Origin: Actinomycetes bacterium | GTDB lineage: Bacteria > Actinomycetota > Actinomycetes > Actinomycetales > Microbacteriaceae | Reading direction: 5' to 3' | DNA length: 64,000 bases | NCBI GenBank assembly: GCA_029777095.1 | Contig: JAKOTS010000111.1 | Location: 1-64,000 of the forward strand | Shown: one piece after another, positions 17,693 to 27,221 of the stretch | Layout: each line of letters opens with the position of its first letter | Position numbering within the stretch: the first letter of the stretch is position 1 | Translations under genes and position numbers: made by a program | Notes under the pieces: model-generated | What the model was told of the DNA's origin: nothing | What the model saw: the letters and a program-made list of their open reading frames with translations, nothing else | Databases searched by the model: none

Positions 17693-18221
17693 TCCACGCC
17701 GCTCTCCCCCGGCACAGCCCCTCGCGCGGCCGTGTAGCTCAAGCACGACCAGCCGACGTCGTATGGCGGCGAGGAGGCCTCCTGCCAACGCACTGACCCA
17801 GGTGGGGCCGTTGCTGCCCTCGTAGCGCCGTGACGGCCCGTGCAACCCCAATCCCTCTGCACCGCATGGGTGCGGCCCGCAAGGCGACACGTGCCGCGCG
17901 TGACGCCGGCACACAGTTGCGCGTGGTGCCGGCCTGTGTGGCGCTCCGCGACGCCCACCACGGCCTTGCCGAGCAGGCCTGTCGCACCCGTACGTCGCGC
18001 CCCGCCCGTCTCCCGCGCCGCGCGCCGGTACCCCGAAACGGACCAGCACACCGCCAGCTCGTTCCCGCGCGTGAAGGTTGGGCTGCGGGCGGCGGGCGCC
18101 GAGCCCGTGCGCGTCCCGCGCGAGACGCAGCGCGTGTCCCGAAGCCCAGGGCGAGACCCTGCGCGGCAGGACCCAGAGGGCGTATCGCCGCACCCCGAAC
18201 CGGCACGGCCGCGCCGACGAC

Positions 18222-18266
18222 GCCCGGCCCGGCCCGGGCCTACGGCGGGCCGGGCCGGGCCGGGCC
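18222..18266. repeat. GGGCC-type tandem and inverted repeat
   Basis: GCCCGGCCCGGCCCG (18222-18236) is matched by its reverse complement CGGGCCGGGCCGGGC (18246-18260), the second arm continuing for another GGGCC unit. The 9-base spacer contains TACGG. The structure could fold into a very stable hairpin. Confidence 0.8.
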
Positions 18267-18279
18267 CGCGCAACCAACG

Positions 18280-18313
18280 CGAAACGCCACCGTCCGGAGA
18301 CGGTGGCGTTTCG
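18280..18313 (-). terminator. Terminator-type hairpin downstream of ctaF
   Basis: Perfect 15-bp stem (18280-18294 with 18299-18313) with a CGGA loop, 22 bp beyond the ctaF stop. There is no long T-run on either side, so it may be a rho-assisted or bidirectional barrier. Confidence 0.65.
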
Positions 18314-18334
18314 GGTAAAGCGGTAAAGCGGTGT

Positions 18335-18769
18335 CTAGCGTGCGAAGTATCCGCGGTAGTACTCGTAGGTCCAACCGACGAGCGCGACCACGAAGATTGC
18401 GCTACCGATCCAGGAGAGCCACGTGCCGATCGCCAGGCCGATCAGGAAGATCGCAGCCGAGCTTGCGAGCACCAGCGGCCACCATGACCACGGCGAGAAT
18501 TCGCCGACCTCAGGGTCACCGTCATCGATGTCTGCAACGAGGCTGTCTTCAGGAAGCTCGCCGCCCTGACGACGAATCTGCAACACCAGGTAGAACCCAA
18601 TCAGCGCAGCCATGATTCCACAGAGCAAGAGGGCGATGGTTCCGACCCACTCAATCTGGTTGACGAGCGGCCGACCGGGGTGGGCGAGAATGCTCCAGAC
18701 GGTGTAGACCGCCGCGACGATCACGAAGAAGACCGTCAGGATCGCCATGAGGGCAATATTGCTCTTCAC
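18335..18769 (-). CDS. ctaF: Cytochrome c oxidase subunit IV (actinobacterial CtaF)
   Basis: Small structural subunit of the aa3 oxidase found in actinobacteria. 144 residues with four predicted membrane helices (about 5-27, 37-60, 95-112 and 115-133) and a conserved acidic loop followed by GEFSPWSWWPL. ATG 18769 lies just after the ctaD stop (18772), so it is co-transcribed with ctaC and ctaD. It is the last gene of that unit. Confidence 0.93.
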   Translation of the reverse strand: MKSNIALMAILTVFFVIVAAVYTVWSILAHPGRPLVNQIEWVGTIALLLCGIMAALIGFYLVLQIRRQGGELPEDSLVADIDDGDPEVGEFSPWSWWPLVLASSAAIFLIGLAIGTWLSWIGSAIFVVALVGWTYEYYRGYFAR

Positions 18770-18771
18770 GG

Positions 18772-20511
18772 TTACTTGACCTTTCCGTCAACGAGGGGCG
18801 AACCAGCCGCGTCATTGCCCGAACTCGTACCGTACGTAGGCGATGCCTCCGGGTGGTTGAGGTCGAACGCAGGACGCTCGCTGCGAATACGCGGGATAGA
18901 CGTGAAGTTGTGACGCGGCGGCGGGCAGGAGGTCGCCCACTCAAGCGATCCACCGTAGCCCCACGGGTCGTTGACCGTGACACGAGGTGCCTTGCGCGCG
19001 GTAATCCACACGTTGAGCAGGAACGGAATCATCGACGCACCAAGCAGCATTGCGCCAATAGTCGAGACCTGGTTGCCAGCTGTCCAGCCGTCCGCCTCGG
19101 AGTAGTCCGCGTAGCGACGAACCATGCCGTCGACACCCAGCCAGTGCTGGATGAGGAAGGTCATGTGGAAGCCGATGAACAGCATCCAGAAGTGCACGTA
19201 GCCGAGACGCTCGTTGAGCATCTTGCCGGTCCACTTCGGCCACCAGAAGTAGAAGCCTGCGAACATCGCGAAGACGACGGTACCGAAGAGCACGTAGTGG
19301 AAGTGCGCCACGATGAAGTACGAGTCGGAGATGTGGAAGTCAAGTGGTGGCGAAGCCATGATCACGCCGGTGAGACCACCGAACACGAACGACACGAGGA
19401 AGCCGAGTGCGAACACCATCGGAGTCTCGAAGGTTACCGAGCCTCGCCAGAGGGTACCGATCCAGTTGAAGATCTTCACACCCGTTGGTACCGCGATGAG
19501 CATTGTCATCAAGGAGAAGAACGGGAGCAATACCGCACCGGTGACGTACATGTGGTGCGCCCACACTGCTACGGAAAGCGCAGCAATGGCGATCGTCGCG
19601 TAGACCAGTGTCTTGTATCCGAAGATCGGCTTTCGACTGAAGACCGGGAAGATCTCAGAAACGATACCGAAGAACGGGAGCGCGATGATGTAGACCTCGG
19701 GGTGGCCGAAGAACCAGAACAGGTGTTGCCAGAGCAACACACCACCGTTTTGTGGATCAAAGATATGCGCACCGAGCACGCGGTCGGCGGCAGCTGCAAG
19801 GATCGCGGCGGCGAGGACCGGGAAGGCCATCAGGATCAGGAACGAGGTGATCAGTGTGTTCCACGAGAAGATCGACATGCGCCACATGGTCATACCTGGT
19901 GCACGCATCGTGATGATCGTGGTGATGAAGTTGACCGCACCGAGGATGGTGCCGAAGCCACTCATGCCGAGGCCGAGCATCCAGAGGTTTCCGCCAGCAC
20001 CGGGCGTGAATGTTGCGCTTGCGAGCGGCTGGTAAGCAAACCAGCCGAACGATGCAGCACCCTGCGGGGTAAGGAAGCCGGAGACCGCGATGGTCGAGCC
20101 GAAGAGGAACAGCCAGAAGGCGAACGCGTTCAGACGCGGGAACGCCACGTCAGGTGCACCGAGCTGCAGCGGCAGGATCGCGTTCGCGAAGCCTGCGAAC
20201 AGCGGCGTCGCGAACATCAGCAACATGATCGTGCCGTGCATCGTGAACAGCTGGTTGTACTGCTCCATCGTCGGCACAACCTGCATGCCGGGCTGGAAGA
20301 GTTCGGCGCGGATGATCAGCGCCATCACGCCACCGATCATGAAGAACATGACCGATGCGATCAGGTACATGTACCCAATGACCTTGTGGTCAGTGGAGGT
20401 GATCCACCTGACGAAGATGTTGCCCTTTTGTTCAACCCGTGAAGAGCTCATCAACGCCGCTTGACGCGGTGGGAGCGGTGCTTCACGAGGCGGCAGAGTC
20501 TGCGTTGCCAT
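18772..20511 (-). CDS. ctaD: Cytochrome c oxidase subunit I
   Basis: Catalytic subunit carrying haem a, haem a3 and CuB; reduces oxygen to water and pumps protons. 579 residues with twelve helices. Key motifs: haem a ligand in [15 protein letters not shown], the CuB/cross-link segment [16 protein letters not shown], the histidine pair [10 protein letters not shown], and the haem ligands in [14 protein letters not shown]. The C-terminal tail (after about 520) is the usual actinobacterial extension. An internal ATG at codon 21 ([10 protein letters not shown]) is an alternative start. It begins 5 bp after ctaC. Confidence 0.97.
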   Translation of the reverse strand: MATQTLPPREAPLPPRQAALMSSSRVEQKGNIFVRWITSTDHKVIGYMYLIASVMFFMIGGVMALIIRAELFQPGMQVVPTMEQYNQLFTMHGTIMLLMFATPLFAGFANAILPLQLGAPDVAFPRLNAFAFWLFLFGSTIAVSGFLTPQGAASFGWFAYQPLASATFTPGAGGNLWMLGLGMSGFGTILGAVNFITTIITMRAPGMTMWRMSIFSWNTLITSFLILMAFPVLAAAILAAAADRVLGAHIFDPQNGGVLLWQHLFWFFGHPEVYIIALPFFGIVSEIFPVFSRKPIFGYKTLVYATIAIAALSVAVWAHHMYVTGAVLLPFFSLMTMLIAVPTGVKIFNWIGTLWRGSVTFETPMVFALGFLVSFVFGGLTGVIMASPPLDFHISDSYFIVAHFHYVLFGTVVFAMFAGFYFWWPKWTGKMLNERLGYVHFWMLFIGFHMTFLIQHWLGVDGMVRRYADYSEADGWTAGNQVSTIGAMLLGASMIPFLLNVWITARKAPRVTVNDPWGYGGSLEWATSCPPPRHNFTSIPRIRSERPAFDLNHPEASPTYGTSSGNDAAGSPLVDGKVK

Positions 20512-20516
20512 TGTGA

Positions 20517-21419
20517 CTACTTACCTTCCGATTCGGAGCCGGCCTGGGTACCCGTGCCGGGGAGGTTCTGGAGACGTTCGTAAGCCTTATCGATGTCACC
20601 CGTGTTGCCCTGCTTGCGCAGACCTTCGAGGTACTCGTCGTATTCAGCCTGGCTGACGACCTTCACGTTGAAGAGCATCATCGAGTGGTACTCGCCACAC
20701 AGCTCGGCACACTTGCCGGCGAAGGTGCCTTCACGCGTCGGGGTGAACGACCACTGGTTGTCGCGACCGATGTACATGTCTTTCTTGTACAGGAAGTCGA
20801 TGATCCAGAACGAGTGGATAACGTCGCGCGAACGAAGGTCAAGGGTGACCGTCTTGTCGACGGGAAGGTACAGCGTGGGCAGCTCTTCCTGAACGACATC
20901 GCCATTCGCCGCGGGCAGTGCCTGCACGCCCATGGTCCAGACAGCGTCGGAATTATCTTCCTTGTCGCCGTTGTACTGGAAGTCCCAAGCCCACTGCTTG
21001 CCGATCGCAGCGATCGACACGTCGGGATCGTCCCAATGGGTTTCGATTGCCGCCTGGTCGCGGGCGGTGAAGCTGAAGAACCCGAGCACGAGGATCAGCG
21101 GGATCACCGTGTAGAAGATTTCGATGGGCATGTTGTAGCGCATCTGAACGGGGAGGCCGCTCTGACCACGACTGCGGCGGTACGCCACGGTGGCCCAAAG
21201 CATGAGGCCCCAGGTGATGCAGCCAACAATCAGCAACACAATCCACGAGTTAGTCCAAAGACCGGAGACACGCTCCGCCTGGTTCGTGGTGGCGGCTTCA
21301 CCATCGATGAAGCCGGGCAGATAGCCATTCAGCTCCTGCGTGGTGCAACCGGCCAAGACCACTGCAGCTGCGACCCCAAGGGGGATGGCAGCCCAGCGAA
21401 TACGACGATGAGAGCGCAC
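20517..21419 (-). CDS. ctaC: Cytochrome c oxidase subunit II, lipoprotein
   Basis: CuA-carrying subunit that receives electrons from QcrC. 300 residues from GTG 21419, supported by AAAGG at 21426-21430; the longer frame would bury the signal peptide. The N-terminus is a lipoprotein signal ending VVLAGC (Cys at about residue 25), followed by two membrane helices (about 60-82 and 105-125) and a cupredoxin domain. CuA ligands are visible in [12 protein letters not shown] near residues 235-246. It heads ctaC-ctaD-ctaF, converging on ctaE-qcrCAB. Confidence 0.95.
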   Translation of the reverse strand: MRSHRRIRWAAIPLGVAAAVVLAGCTTQELNGYLPGFIDGEAATTNQAERVSGLWTNSWIVLLIVGCITWGLMLWATVAYRRSRGQSGLPVQMRYNMPIEIFYTVIPLILVLGFFSFTARDQAAIETHWDDPDVSIAAIGKQWAWDFQYNGDKEDNSDAVWTMGVQALPAANGDVVQEELPTLYLPVDKTVTLDLRSRDVIHSFWIIDFLYKKDMYIGRDNQWSFTPTREGTFAGKCAELCGEYHSMMLFNVKVVSQAEYDEYLEGLRKQGNTGDIDKAYERLQNLPGTGTQAGSESEGK

Positions 21420-21551
21420 GGTAAACCTTTCGGTGTCGCGGGTGTGACTTTGCCAGTCTAGCGGCATTCTCACAGGCAAGTCGGACCACTCACCCAGTCT
21501 GGCGCCTACGTGTCAGCGCAATTTCGCCCACGATCTGGGTTGTTCCGCGCA

Positions 21552-21590
21552 CACAAAACGGGGAGGAGCCGAAGCCCCTCCCCGTTTGTG
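21552..21590 (-). terminator. Terminator of erpA
   Basis: Hairpin with arms CACAAAACGGGGAGG and CCTCCCCGTTTGTG (one base bulged) around a short loop; A-rich on one side and T-rich on the other, so it could act on both strands. It lies just after the erpA stop and ahead of ctaC. Confidence 0.8.
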
Positions 21591-21608
21591 ACAAATCGTC
21601 GTGCGCTG

Positions 21609-21971
21609 TTAGTTGAAGCTGTCACCACACGCGCAGCTACCGGCGGCCTGCGGGTTGTCGATCGTAAAGCCCTGTTCTGCGATCGTGTCTTTGAAGTCGA
21701 TGTTCGCGCCGTCAAGGTAGGGCACGCTCATGCCGTCGATGATGACTTCAACGCCGTCGAAGTCGACTGTTACGTCGCCATCGAGGTAGCGCTCGTCAAA
21801 GTAGAGCTGGTAGATCAGGCCCGAGCAACCGCCAGGCTGCACGGCAACGCGCAGGCGAAGGTCGTCGCGACCCTCCTGGCTCAGCAGGCTCTTCACCTTT
21901 GCGGCGGCGGTGTCGGTGAGGCTCACGCCGTGCGCACGAGTCGTGGCGTCGGCAATCGTCGTGTCAGTCAT
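21609..21971 (-). CDS. erpA: A-type iron-sulfur cluster carrier protein
   Basis: HesB/IscA-type carrier that delivers Fe-S clusters to apo-proteins. 120 residues. The three conserved cysteines are C49 (GGCSGL), C113 and C115 (GSCACGDSF). Core block LRLRVAVQPGGCSGLIYQLYFDE is typical. ATG 21971 has GGAGAG three bases upstream and also overlaps the TGA of a 15-codon upstream ORF. It stands next to the respiratory genes, which need Fe-S maturation, but as a separate transcription unit with its own terminator. Confidence 0.95.
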   Translation of the reverse strand: MTDTTIADATTRAHGVSLTDTAAAKVKSLLSQEGRDDLRLRVAVQPGGCSGLIYQLYFDERYLDGDVTVDFDGVEVIIDGMSVPYLDGANIDFKDTIAEQGFTIDNPQAAGSCACGDSFN

Positions 21972-22015
21972 GGCTCTCCTAGACGTTGGGGCGCGCCATG
22001 TGATGGGCGCGACAT
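21968..22015 (-). CDS. Putative 15-residue leader peptide coupled to erpA
   Basis: ORF MSRPSHGAPQRLGEP starts with ATG at 22015 and ends with TGA at 21970-21968, overlapping the erpA ATG as ATGA. TAGAAT (22023-22028) sits seven bases before its ATG, so the mRNA probably begins at this ORF. It contains no cysteine. The erpA Shine-Dalgarno lies within its last codons, so its translation would cover or expose that site. Inferred from geometry. Confidence 0.42.
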   Translation of the reverse strand: MSRPSHGAPQRLGEP

Positions 22016-22022
22016 TCCCTTG

Positions 22023-22028
22023 ATTCTA
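22023..22028 (-). promoter_or_regulatory. -10 box of the erpA unit
   Basis: TAGAAT on the minus strand, seven bases before the ATG of the upstream ORF at 22015. Confidence 0.42.
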
Positions 22029-22185
22029 TCGCCGCTTTGGCGTGCCGGGGCGAGTGCGCCCGCATTGAATGCACGGATGCCCCGTCCACCCGTGCACGAG
22101 ACACACCCACACCCGGCCCGGTCACGCCGCGCTCATGCCGCGATCAGCGCAAGCCACGCAGTGCTCACGCAGCAGCAAGTGCGAC

Positions 22186-23631
22186 TCACGACCCGCTCGT
22201 AGCCTGCATCCCATTCAGGCGCTGCAACAGCATGGCCTCGCTCAGCGTCGCGTTATGGAAGGTCGCAAGGTGGAGCGACTCGTTCGGGCTGTGCGCGCGG
22301 GACTGTGGATCCTCCACCCCGGTAACCAGAATCTGCGCGGCCGGAAACTCGCGCACGAGATCGGCGATGAACGGAATTGAGCCGCCCACACCCATGTCAA
22401 TCGGCGCGACGCCGTAGCCGTCGTGCAGCGCGGTGCGGGCGAGCTCGACGGCCCAGCCCGCGGTGTCAACCAGGAAGGCCTCCCCCGTGTCGACGTCGTC
22501 GATGACCAGGTGTGCACCGAACGGCACGTTCGCCCGGAGGTGCACCTCGATCGCCGCGAACGCATCGGCCGCCGCCTGTCCTGGCGCGACTCGTGCGCTG
22601 ATCTTCGCCGTCACGCTCTTCGAGAGCGTGTTCGAGGCGCTTGCAACATCGGTGAAGTCGACACCCGTGACAGTGATGGCGGGCTTGTTCCAGATGCGCC
22701 CCATAATCGAACCGGTACCGATCTCGTGGACCCCGTCAAGCAGGCCTGTGTCTTCACGGAGCTGCGCTTCGGAATAGTCGGGGGTCGCGGCATCCCGCAC
22801 ATGCAGCCCTTCGACTGCAACCGAGCCGTCGTCGCTCCACAGCGTGCCGAGCAGCTTGATCATCGCGAGCATGGCGTCGGGCACTGCGCCGCCAAACATT
22901 CCGGAGTGCGATGCGTGACCGAGCGTGTCGATACGGATGCGCATGGTGGCGTTGCCGCGAAGCGAGACGGTGAGCGCGGGCGTTTCGGTGTCCCAGTTGC
23001 CCGAGTCGGCGACGACGATCACGTCGGCGCGCAGGGTCTCCTTGTTCTCGCGCAGGAAGTCGGCGAATGAGCGCGAACCGAACTCTTCCTCGCCCTCAAT
23101 AGACAGCACGAGCCCGACCTGCGGGTCGCCCGCGGTCACGTCGGACAACGCGCGCAGCGCACCGATGTGCGCCATGATGCCGGCCTTGTCGTCGGCCGCG
23201 CCGCGACCGTAAAGACGGCCATCGCGCACGGTGGGCTCAAACGGCGGCGAGAGCCACTCATCTTCGCGCCCGGTCGGTTGCACGTCGTGGTGCGCGTAGA
23301 GCAGGATCGTCGGTCGCCCGTTCTTCGCTGCCCGCGTTGCGAGCACGGCGGGCTGCCCGCGCTCCCCCGTGTCGCCGATGGGTGCGTCGGTGATGCGCAC
23401 CTGGTCAAAGAGTCCGGTTTGCTCGGCAAGTGCGGCGACAGCCTCGGCACTCCGGCGCACCTGGGTCTGGTCGAACGACGGCCAGGCGATCGAAGGAATC
23501 CGCACGAGCTGGCCGAGGTCTGCAAGCGCGCTCGGGATGCCGCCTGCCACCGCCGCGCGAATCCGCTCGTCGGCCGACAACGCTTCGTCTGAATCGTTCA
23601 TTGAGAGGTTTGGAGCCTGTTCGAAGGTCAT
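22186..23631 (-). CDS. M20-family dipeptidase
   Basis: Zinc-dependent M20 metallopeptidase, dipeptidase subgroup. 481 residues from ATG 23631. Metal and catalytic blocks visible: LYAHHDVQPTG (first zinc His and catalytic Asp), GAADDKAGIMAHI (bridging Asp), EGEEEFGS (catalytic Glu and zinc Glu) and a lid domain with GHASHSGMFGG. TAAGAT lies seven bases before ATG 23631; an internal ATG at 23601 is possible but has no better signal. Divergent from the DUF3043 gene. Substrate (dipeptides, beta-alanyl peptides) not resolvable. Confidence 0.92.
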   Translation of the reverse strand: MTFEQAPNLSMNDSDEALSADERIRAAVAGGIPSALADLGQLVRIPSIAWPSFDQTQVRRSAEAVAALAEQTGLFDQVRITDAPIGDTGERGQPAVLATRAAKNGRPTILLYAHHDVQPTGREDEWLSPPFEPTVRDGRLYGRGAADDKAGIMAHIGALRALSDVTAGDPQVGLVLSIEGEEEFGSRSFADFLRENKETLRADVIVVADSGNWDTETPALTVSLRGNATMRIRIDTLGHASHSGMFGGAVPDAMLAMIKLLGTLWSDDGSVAVEGLHVRDAATPDYSEAQLREDTGLLDGVHEIGTGSIMGRIWNKPAITVTGVDFTDVASASNTLSKSVTAKISARVAPGQAAADAFAAIEVHLRANVPFGAHLVIDDVDTGEAFLVDTAGWAVELARTALHDGYGVAPIDMGVGGSIPFIADLVREFPAAQILVTGVEDPQSRAHSPNESLHLATFHNATLSEAMLLQRLNGMQATSGS

Positions 23632-23636
23632 GCGGG

Positions 23637-23644
23637 TAATCTTA
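23637..23644. promoter_or_regulatory. Overlapping divergent -10 boxes (dipeptidase / DUF3043)
   Basis: TAATCTTA: on the plus strand TAATCT (23637-23642) lies upstream of the DUF3043 gene; on the minus strand TAAGAT (23644-23639) lies seven bases before the dipeptidase ATG. A second shared bidirectional element of the pabB/pabC kind. Confidence 0.42.
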
Positions 23645-23676
23645 AGAGCAATCTGCCCATTCTGAGGACGTCTACC

Positions 23677-24243
23677 GTGGCCAAGCACACCCCCACCCCT
23701 GAAGCTTTCGAAGGCGAAAGCGATCCCACCGCTGGGAAAGGACGCGCGACCCCGTCGCGTGCCGAGCAAGAAGCCGCTCGCCGGCGCCCGCTCGTAGCGA
23801 ACACCAAGGAGGCGAAGGCTGCCGCCCGCGCCGAGCTCGCCGCCAAGCGCGACAAAGCCCGCATCGGCATGGCCGCCGGCGATGAGAAGTACCTTCCGGT
23901 GCGCGACCGTGGCCCGCAGCGTCGCTGGGTTCGCGACTTCGTCGACTCGCAATGGCACCTGGGCGAGTTCGTGATTCCCCTGATGGTGCTGGTGATCGTC
24001 GTCACGTTCATCAACATCCCGGTGCGCCAGGTCTACGCGATGATCGGCCTGTGGGGCTTCATCATCTTCGTGATCATCGACATGCTGTTCACGTCGTGGC
24101 GCACCAAGCGTGCGGTCCGCGCCAAGTTCGGCGAATCCCGGATGGAGAAGGGCCTCGGCTGGTATGCCGCGATGCGCTCGCTCCAAATGCGTGTGCTCCG
24201 GATGCCGAAGCCCCAGGTTCGCCGCGGCCAGAGCCCCGAATAA
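23677..24243 (+). CDS. DUF3043 membrane protein
   Basis: 188-residue protein of the actinobacterial DUF3043 family, function unknown. The N-terminal third is charged and Ala-rich (RAEQEAARRRPLV, then AAARAELAAKRDKARIG), with the conserved block YLPVRDRGPQRRWVRDFVD at about 72-90, followed by two adjacent membrane helices (about 98-115 and 120-138) and a basic C-terminus. GTG 23677 is preceded by TGAGGA eight bases upstream. A strong terminator follows directly. It often neighbours a dipeptidase or DUF3043 partner in actinobacteria; I cannot assign a role. Confidence 0.85.
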   Translation: MAKHTPTPEAFEGESDPTAGKGRATPSRAEQEAARRRPLVANTKEAKAAARAELAAKRDKARIGMAAGDEKYLPVRDRGPQRRWVRDFVDSQWHLGEFVIPLMVLVIVVTFINIPVRQVYAMIGLWGFIIFVIIDMLFTSWRTKRAVRAKFGESRMEKGLGWYAAMRSLQMRVLRMPKPQVRRGQSPE

Positions 24244-24253
24244 CCACGACGTC

Positions 24254-24292
24254 AAAAGAGCGCCGCGCGATGTGATCGCGCGGCGCTCTTTT
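24254..24292. terminator. Bidirectional terminator between DUF3043 and pyrD
   Basis: Perfect 18-bp stem (24254-24271 with 24275-24292) with a 3-base loop, A-run on the left and TTTT on the right, so it works for both converging genes. Confidence 0.9.
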
Positions 24293-24325
24293 GTGTCTCG
24301 GCGCGTTGTGTCGCCAGTGGCTCGC

Positions 24326-25354
24326 TTAGCGACGCCGCGCGGCGAGCCCGCGATTGATCTGGCGACCCCAGAGCGGTCCGCGGTACAGGAACGCGGTGTA
24401 GCCCTGCACGAGCGTCGCGCCCGCGGCGAGCCGCTCGGCAACGTCGTCGGCGGTCTCGACGCCACCGACGGAGATCACACAAAACTCGCTCGGCACGGCC
24501 TCGCGTACAAGACGAAGCACCTCGAGCGAACGGGCCGCGAGGGGCGCGCCCGAGAGTCCGCCGGCACCGGCCGCGGCGACGACCGCCGCGTCGGTGGCGA
24601 GGCCCTCACGTGAAATCGTCGTGTTCGTGGCGATCAGGCCGTCGAGCCCAAGCTCAACGGCGAGACGCGAGACTCCGGTCACCTGTTCATCGTCGAGATC
24701 GGGGGCGATCTTGACCAGCAGCGGGGTCGATCCCGATACACCGCGCACCGCGGCGAGCAACGGGCCAAGCTGCTCGAGCTCTTGGAGCCCACGGAGTCCC
24801 GGGGTGTTGGGTGACGAGACGTTGACCACGAGGTAGTCGGCGAGCGGCGCGAGCAGGGCAGCGCTTCGCAGGTAGTCGTCGGTGGCGTCTTCGACTTCGA
24901 CCACGCGGCTCTTGCCGATGTTGACGCCGAGCACCGGGCGGTGCTTCTTGCGCCGGAGGGTGCGCAGGCGGCGGGCTGCGGCATCCGCCCCCTCGTTATT
25001 GAAGCCCATGCGATTCACGACCGCGCGATCTGCGATGAGGCGGAACAGGCGCGGACGCGGGTTGCCGTCTTGCGCGATCGCGGTGACGGTGCCGATTTCG
25101 ATGTGACCGAAGCCGAGGTTGCCGAGGCCGCGCGCACCGACAACGTTCTTGTCGAAGCCTGCGGCGATGCCGAACGGGCTCGGGAAGCGCAGGCCCAACG
25201 CCTCGACGGCAAGCTCCGGAGCCGGGCGCGTGAACGCCCTCGCCGCGGCGCCGAACGGAGGAACGCCGAGCACGCGGATCACGGCCATTGCCATGTGGTG
25301 CGCGGTCTCGGGATCAAAGCGCGAGAGGATCGTGTTAAAGAGGACGCGATACAT
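24326..25354 (-). CDS. pyrD: Dihydroorotate dehydrogenase (quinone), class 2
   Basis: Membrane-associated flavoenzyme that oxidises dihydroorotate to orotate with menaquinone. 342 residues. Class 2 features: N-terminal helical extension [23 protein letters not shown] for quinone access, FPSPFGIAAGFDKN, NRMGFNNEGAD, VVNVSSPNTPGLRGLQ with the catalytic serine, and LVKIAPDL...ATNTT. ATG 25354 overlaps the nrdR TGA by one base (TGATG), so the two are coupled. It ends the hisD-nrdR-pyrD unit. Confidence 0.96.
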   Translation of the reverse strand: MYRVLFNTILSRFDPETAHHMAMAVIRVLGVPPFGAAARAFTRPAPELAVEALGLRFPSPFGIAAGFDKNVVGARGLGNLGFGHIEIGTVTAIAQDGNPRPRLFRLIADRAVVNRMGFNNEGADAAARRLRTLRRKKHRPVLGVNIGKSRVVEVEDATDDYLRSAALLAPLADYLVVNVSSPNTPGLRGLQELEQLGPLLAAVRGVSGSTPLLVKIAPDLDDEQVTGVSRLAVELGLDGLIATNTTISREGLATDAAVVAAAGAGGLSGAPLAARSLEVLRLVREAVPSEFCVISVGGVETADDVAERLAAGATLVQGYTAFLYRGPLWGRQINRGLAARRR

Positions 25355-25815
25355 CAGGCGGGCACGTCCGTGTGGCGGGCGCGCAGCGCTTCGATCGCGG
25401 TCTCGAAGTCTTCGAGCGATTCGAACGCCTGGTACACGCTCGCGAACCGCAAAAAGGCGACCTCGTCGAGCTCGCGAAGCGGACCCAGGATGGCGAGACC
25501 GATCTCGTTCGTGTCGATCTGCGACGAGCCGGTCTGACGCACGGCCTCCTCGACCTTCTGCGCGAGCACGGCGAGGTCGGAGTCGGTGACGGGACGACCC
25601 TGGCACGCCTTGCGCACACCAGAAATGACCTTCTCACGGCTGAAGGGTTCGATCACCCCACTGCGCTTGATCACGTTCAGGCTCGCGGTCTCGACGGTCG
25701 AGAAGCGGCCGCCGCACTCTGGGCACTGTCGGCGGCGACGAATCGAGAGGCCGTCATCGCTCGTGCGCGAGTCGATCACGCGCGAGTCGGGATTGCGGCA
25801 AAACGGGCAATGCAT
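25354..25815 (-). CDS. nrdR: Transcriptional repressor NrdR
   Basis: Zinc-ribbon/ATP-cone repressor of ribonucleotide reductase genes. 153 residues. Zinc cysteines C3, C6, C31 and C34 (MHCPFC, CPECGG), followed by the ATP-cone ([24 protein letters not shown]). ATG 25815 gives the invariant MHCPFC start. It lies 4 bp after hisD and overlaps pyrD. The usual neighbour nrdJ is absent; clustering with hisD is unusual in general but the window shows tight spacing. Confidence 0.97.
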   Translation of the reverse strand: MHCPFCRNPDSRVIDSRTSDDGLSIRRRRQCPECGGRFSTVETASLNVIKRSGVIEPFSREKVISGVRKACQGRPVTDSDLAVLAQKVEEAVRQTGSSQIDTNEIGLAILGPLRELDEVAFLRFASVYQAFESLEDFETAIEALRARHTDVPA

Positions 25816-25819
25816 GGTG

Positions 25820-27157
25820 TCAGGACCCCTTGGACGTGGATTCGGTGGCGTTCGCCGCGAAGCGCGCCTGCACCGCCTCGCCGTGCGCGGGCAGCGCCTC
25901 GGCATCGGCGAGTGCGACGATCTTTTCGGCGACGGCCTGGAGCGCGGTCCGATCGTACTCGATCAGCTGCTGCGGCCGGAGGAAGGTGTGGGCGCCGAGG
26001 CCGGAGCCGTAGCGCGCCTGTCCCCCGGTCGGCAGCACGTGGTTGCTGCCTGCGAGGTAGTCGCCCAGGCTCACGGGCGCATAGGGCCCGACAAAGATCG
26101 CACCGGCGCTGGTGGTGCGCGCGGCGACGGCTGCGGCATCCGCCGTAACGACTTCGAGGTGCTCGGGCGCATACGCGTTACTAAACGCGATGCCCGCATC
26201 GAGGTCGTCGACGAGCACGATCGCCGACTGCGGGCCGGCGAGTGCTTCGGTGACGCGTGCCGAGTGGCGGGTGGATGCCACAAGCGCGGGCAACGCTGCA
26301 ACGACGGCGTCGGCGAGGGCCCGAGACGGCGTGACCAGCACGGCCCCGGCCTGCTCATCGTGCTCGGCCTGGCTGATCAAGTCGACGGCGACGAGTCGCG
26401 CATCTGCGCCCTCGTCGGCGAGGACCAGGATTTCGGTGGCCCCGGCCTCGGCGTCGATGCCGACGACACCAGAAACGAGGCGTTTCGCCGCTGCGACAAA
26501 GTTGTTGCCCGGGCCCGTGACGACGTCGACGGGTTCGAGGCCAAGGTCGGCTACCCCGTATGCGAACGCGCCGATCGCGCCAGCGCCGCCCATCGCATAC
26601 ACCTCGGTGACCCCGAGGAGCCCGGCCGCGGCAAGAATCGTGGGGTGCACGCGGCCGCCCTCGTTCGCCTGGGGCGGGGATGTGATCGCGATCGACTCGA
26701 CGCCGGCGACCTGTGCCGGCACGACGCTCATGACAACGCTGGAGGGATAGACCGCCTTGCCGCCGGGTACGTACATGCCGACGCGACGAACGGGCTGCCA
26801 CCGCTGGATCACCCGGGCGCCCGGCCCAAACTCGGTGACTGCCGGCGCCGGCACCTGTGCTGCGGATGCCTCGCGCACACGCACGATCACGGCTTCAAGT
26901 GCGGCACGCACGCCGGGTTCGAGCGCGGCCAGCGCCTCGTCGATGTGTGACTGCGGGACCCGCAGCGCATGGCCTTCCACCCGATCGAAGGCCGCGGCCT
27001 GGGCGCGCAGGGCTGCCTCGCCGCCCGCCCGAACCTCGGCAATAATGCGCGCGGCGGCTTCGCCGGCTTCAGCGGTGGCCGCGGTCGCGCGCGGCACTGC
27101 CGCCAACAATTCGGCCGTTGTGTGGGTGCGCCCGGTCAGGTCGATGGTCTGAATCAT
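25820..27157 (-). CDS. hisD: Histidinol dehydrogenase
   Basis: NAD- and zinc-dependent enzyme of the last two steps of histidine synthesis. 445 residues. Blocks visible: [37 protein letters not shown], the zinc ligands in [11 protein letters not shown], and the C-terminal [21 protein letters not shown] 27157 has no Shine-Dalgarno; TACCCT lies nine bases upstream. No other his genes are in view; nrdR follows after 4 bp. dnaE is codirectional upstream, 64 bp away. Confidence 0.95.
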   Translation of the reverse strand: MIQTIDLTGRTHTTAELLAAVPRATAATAEAGEAAARIIAEVRAGGEAALRAQAAAFDRVEGHALRVPQSHIDEALAALEPGVRAALEAVIVRVREASAAQVPAPAVTEFGPGARVIQRWQPVRRVGMYVPGGKAVYPSSVVMSVVPAQVAGVESIAITSPPQANEGGRVHPTILAAAGLLGVTEVYAMGGAGAIGAFAYGVADLGLEPVDVVTGPGNNFVAAAKRLVSGVVGIDAEAGATEILVLADEGADARLVAVDLISQAEHDEQAGAVLVTPSRALADAVVAALPALVASTRHSARVTEALAGPQSAIVLVDDLDAGIAFSNAYAPEHLEVVTADAAAVAARTTSAGAIFVGPYAPVSLGDYLAGSNHVLPTGGQARYGSGLGAHTFLRPQQLIEYDRTALQAVAEKIVALADAEALPAHGEAVQARFAANATESTSKGS

Positions 27158-27221
27158 GGTGATTCAAGGGTACTCGGGCCGCGCGGGTGCAACGGCCACC
27201 CGGTGCGGCCCGCCGCGCCGG

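Larger units (their letters stand above)
17693..18334. other. 642-bp GC-rich stretch without a supported gene
   Basis: Several long open frames cross this stretch on both strands, but all are Arg/Ala/Gly/Pro-rich, mutually overlapping and without recognisable domains, as expected of very GC-rich non-coding DNA. It lies between the converging rhodanese and ctaF genes. It contains a GGGCC-rich inverted repeat (18222-18266) and a terminator-type hairpin (18280-18313). I see no tRNA, no RNase P signature and no clear pseudogene. Confidence 0.6.

Noticed and set aside
17730..17800. tRNA-like stretch (GTAGCTCAAG)
   Set aside because: No matching acceptor stem, anticodon arm or T-loop. No tRNA was found in the window.
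17807..17822. GCCGTTGCTGCCCTCG, one mismatch from a 16-mer at 61186-61201
   Set aside because: Tens of such near-matches are expected by chance in 64 kb; flanks do not match.
17006..18277. 423-residue minus-strand frame crossing the rhodanese and the GC-rich block
   Set aside because: It is antisense to qcrB's end and to the rhodanese gene and shows no domain; the segment around EGSNGPTWVSALAGG looked protein-like but continues into no conserved sequence.
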